This document shows, piece by piece, positions 63,271 through 64,000 of a DNA stretch of 64,000 bases. Position numbers and translations under genes: made by a program. Where the stretch lies: positions 1 through 64,000 of the forward strand of contig JADBWH010000007.1 in assembly GCA_020404105.1 (NCBI GenBank), written 5' to 3'. Below the pieces are notes generated by a model. That model worked only from the letters and a program-made list of their open reading frames with translations. It was not told where the DNA came from and made no database searches. The stretch is from Pseudanabaena sp. M53BS1SP1A06MG. GTDB taxonomy: Bacteria; Cyanobacteriota; Cyanobacteriia; Pseudanabaenales; Pseudanabaenaceae. Every line of letters starts with the position of its first letter. The stretch's first letter is position 1.

Positions 63271-63359
63271 GGCATAACGGCTAAACTCACTCGCCGTCAC
63301 TAACTTTGGATGATTGCAATAATTTTAAATTACGGTCGGGTGCAGTGATGTGTTATGCC
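63271..63359 (-). other. attC-like recombination site of the toxin cassette
   Basis: On the minus strand the site begins GGCATAAC and ends GTTATGCC, exact complements, with imperfect inner boxes (ATCACTGCACCCGACCG and CGGCGAGTGAGTTTAGCC) and an AT-rich centre. The TAA of the PIN toxin gene lies in the left core. The length of 89 bp fits attC sites. Confidence 0.65.
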
Positions 63360-63790
63360 TCTTTGTTTGGTGCATCATAACCAATGATTTTTAGAAACTG
63401 ATCAACAGATTTTATTGCAATTGAGCGAAACGGATCGAGAATCAATAGATCCTTATCTCCACTGATGATCAAATCAGCTTTACCGCTAAGAGATAACTCT
63501 AAAATCTTATCATCTTTGGGATCACGGCACTCCTTGACAACATCTACTACTTTAATCAATATTCCCCTATCTATGAAGCCATCTAAAAATTCTTCTCTCT
63601 CTTCATCTGTGATATATTTTCTGAATTTTGCACGACTGAGAACCTCGTCAAGCTCTTCTATTAGTTCTAATGAGAACAAGATGTTGCCGTTTTGAAGTGC
63701 ATATCTAATTGCTAAGTCAGGCTTACTACCCTCAAATAGCACTGAGCTAATAATCACGTTGGTATCAAAAACGTATCGCACTTTATTCAC
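63353..63790 (-). CDS. PIN-domain toxin (COG1569-type)
   Basis: Ribonuclease-like toxin of 145 residues. The PIN acidic residues lie in VFDTNVIISS, SLELIEELDEVL and CRDPKDDKILELSLSG, followed by ADLIISGDKDLL, as in the 'putative toxin-antitoxin system toxin, PIN family' group. It should cleave RNA when released from its antitoxin. The start is GTG at 63790, eight bases inside the upstream antitoxin gene, so the pair is coupled. The stop lies in an attC-like core site, so the pair is probably one cassette. Confidence 0.85.
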   Translation of the reverse strand: MNKVRYVFDTNVIISSVLFEGSKPDLAIRYALQNGNILFSLELIEELDEVLSRAKFRKYITDEEREEFLDGFIDRGILIKVVDVVKECRDPKDDKILELSLSGKADLIISGDKDLLILDPFRSIAIKSVDQFLKIIGYDAPNKEA

Positions 63791-64000
63791 TCAGCAAATT
63801 ATTTAAAATTTCTGGAGTTAACCCTCTAGCTTGTGCTTTACGACTAATATCGCTCATCACAGCCTCTAGTGGTCGGCGTTTTCTGGCAAATTCTTTCAGC
63901 CTCAAGCTAAGAAGAGCATCAAGCTTTTGTCGATCAGCAAATATAGCTGATTCATAAATTTTTGCCGATTCTGCATCAACACAGATTTTAATTTCTTTAA
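63783..64000 (-). CDS. Antitoxin of the PIN toxin (C-terminal part)
   Basis: The last 71 residues of a basic, helical protein cut by the window edge (KEIKICVDAESAKIYESAIF, LRLKEFARKRRPLEAVMSD, ISRKAQARGLTPEILNNLLSE). It ends eight bases inside the PIN toxin gene, and the ...ILNNLLSE tail is typical of antitoxins of this pair type. The N-terminal DNA-binding part is outside the window. Neutralising the toxin and repressing the operon are family expectations. Confidence 0.75.
   Translation of the reverse strand, partial: KEIKICVDAESAKIYESAIFADRQKLDALLSLRLKEFARKRRPLEAVMSDISRKAQARGLTPEILNNLLSE

Noticed and set aside
1-64000. Frequent GCGATCGC octamers as a local regulatory signal
   Set aside because: They are spread evenly through genes on both strands and are the well-known HIP1-type palindrome of many cyanobacteria.
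1-64000. tRNA, rRNA and CRISPR genes
   Set aside because: I looked for the tRNA T-loop pattern, rRNA core segments and regularly spaced repeats and found none; a covariance search could still find small RNAs.

Overview
The window comes from a cyanobacterium. The palindrome GCGATCGC (HIP1-type) is scattered through genes on both strands, and several genes belong to oxygenic phototrophs: the poly-cis carotenoid enzymes crtP, crtB and crtH, phylloquinone menA, an HLIP, a GUN4-domain kinase, a PatA-type regulator and a cyanobacteriochrome-like GAF domain. By eye the base composition is moderately AT-rich. A Pseudanabaena-like lineage is possible but not shown. I saw no rRNA, tRNA, CRISPR array or prophage.

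Layout. 1-3.1 kb: end of a GlnT-type glutamine synthetase, an Ada-like DNA-repair gene, and a dinucleotide-binding oxidoreductase divergent from a LysR regulator. 3.2-9 kb: pncB, a miniature repeat, decayed antitoxin-like and transposase genes, a dCache/HAMP/SpoIIE phosphatase, tilS. 9-15.3 kb: two secreted proteins, tyrS, an Rpn-like nuclease with an altered catalytic residue, an ABC exporter. 15.7-18.8 kb: a four-gene lipid operon (CDP-alcohol phosphotransferase, CdsA, PlsC, methyltransferase) resembling E. coli ynbABC. 19-28.4 kb: an unknown protein, crtH, GNAT, an orphan Zn/Mn ABC ATPase with a Zur/Fur-like box, an HLIP divergent from a GUN4 Ser/Thr kinase with an HLR1-like element between them, a pRiA4b-ORF3 protein, and a PatA-like regulator. 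29-35.8 kb: DUF3352 and DUF3386 proteins, a cyclotransferase, xseAB, an Rrf2 regulator. 36.2-42.9 kb: a sensor kinase of about 2,095 residues (CBS, GAF, seven PAS) with its receiver. 43-53.5 kb: hisS, two paralogous small proteins before holB, TPR-CHAT, a P-type ATPase, menA. 53.6-61.2 kb: Uma2, crtP-crtB, bestrophin, repeats, a MarR relic, a hydrolase/NmrA pair divergent from LysR.

61.3-64 kb looks like an integron-type cassette array. Genes of unlike composition on one strand (DUF1566, a small membrane protein, a PIN toxin with its antitoxin) are separated by imperfect palindromes with attC-type core sites. Two of the stop codons lie inside those sites. No integrase is in view.

Intergenic space is filled by two kinds of structure. 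The first is miniature inverted-repeat elements: at least four families with more than one copy or fragment, including a 105-bp element present three times plus a 47-bp deletion derivative. The second is near-perfect hairpins whose stems are unrelated but whose loop is almost always three bases closed by G-C pairs, often GC-GAA-GC. These two patterns, the cassette array, the dual-cysteine GAF domain and the lipid operon are the parts most worth following up.
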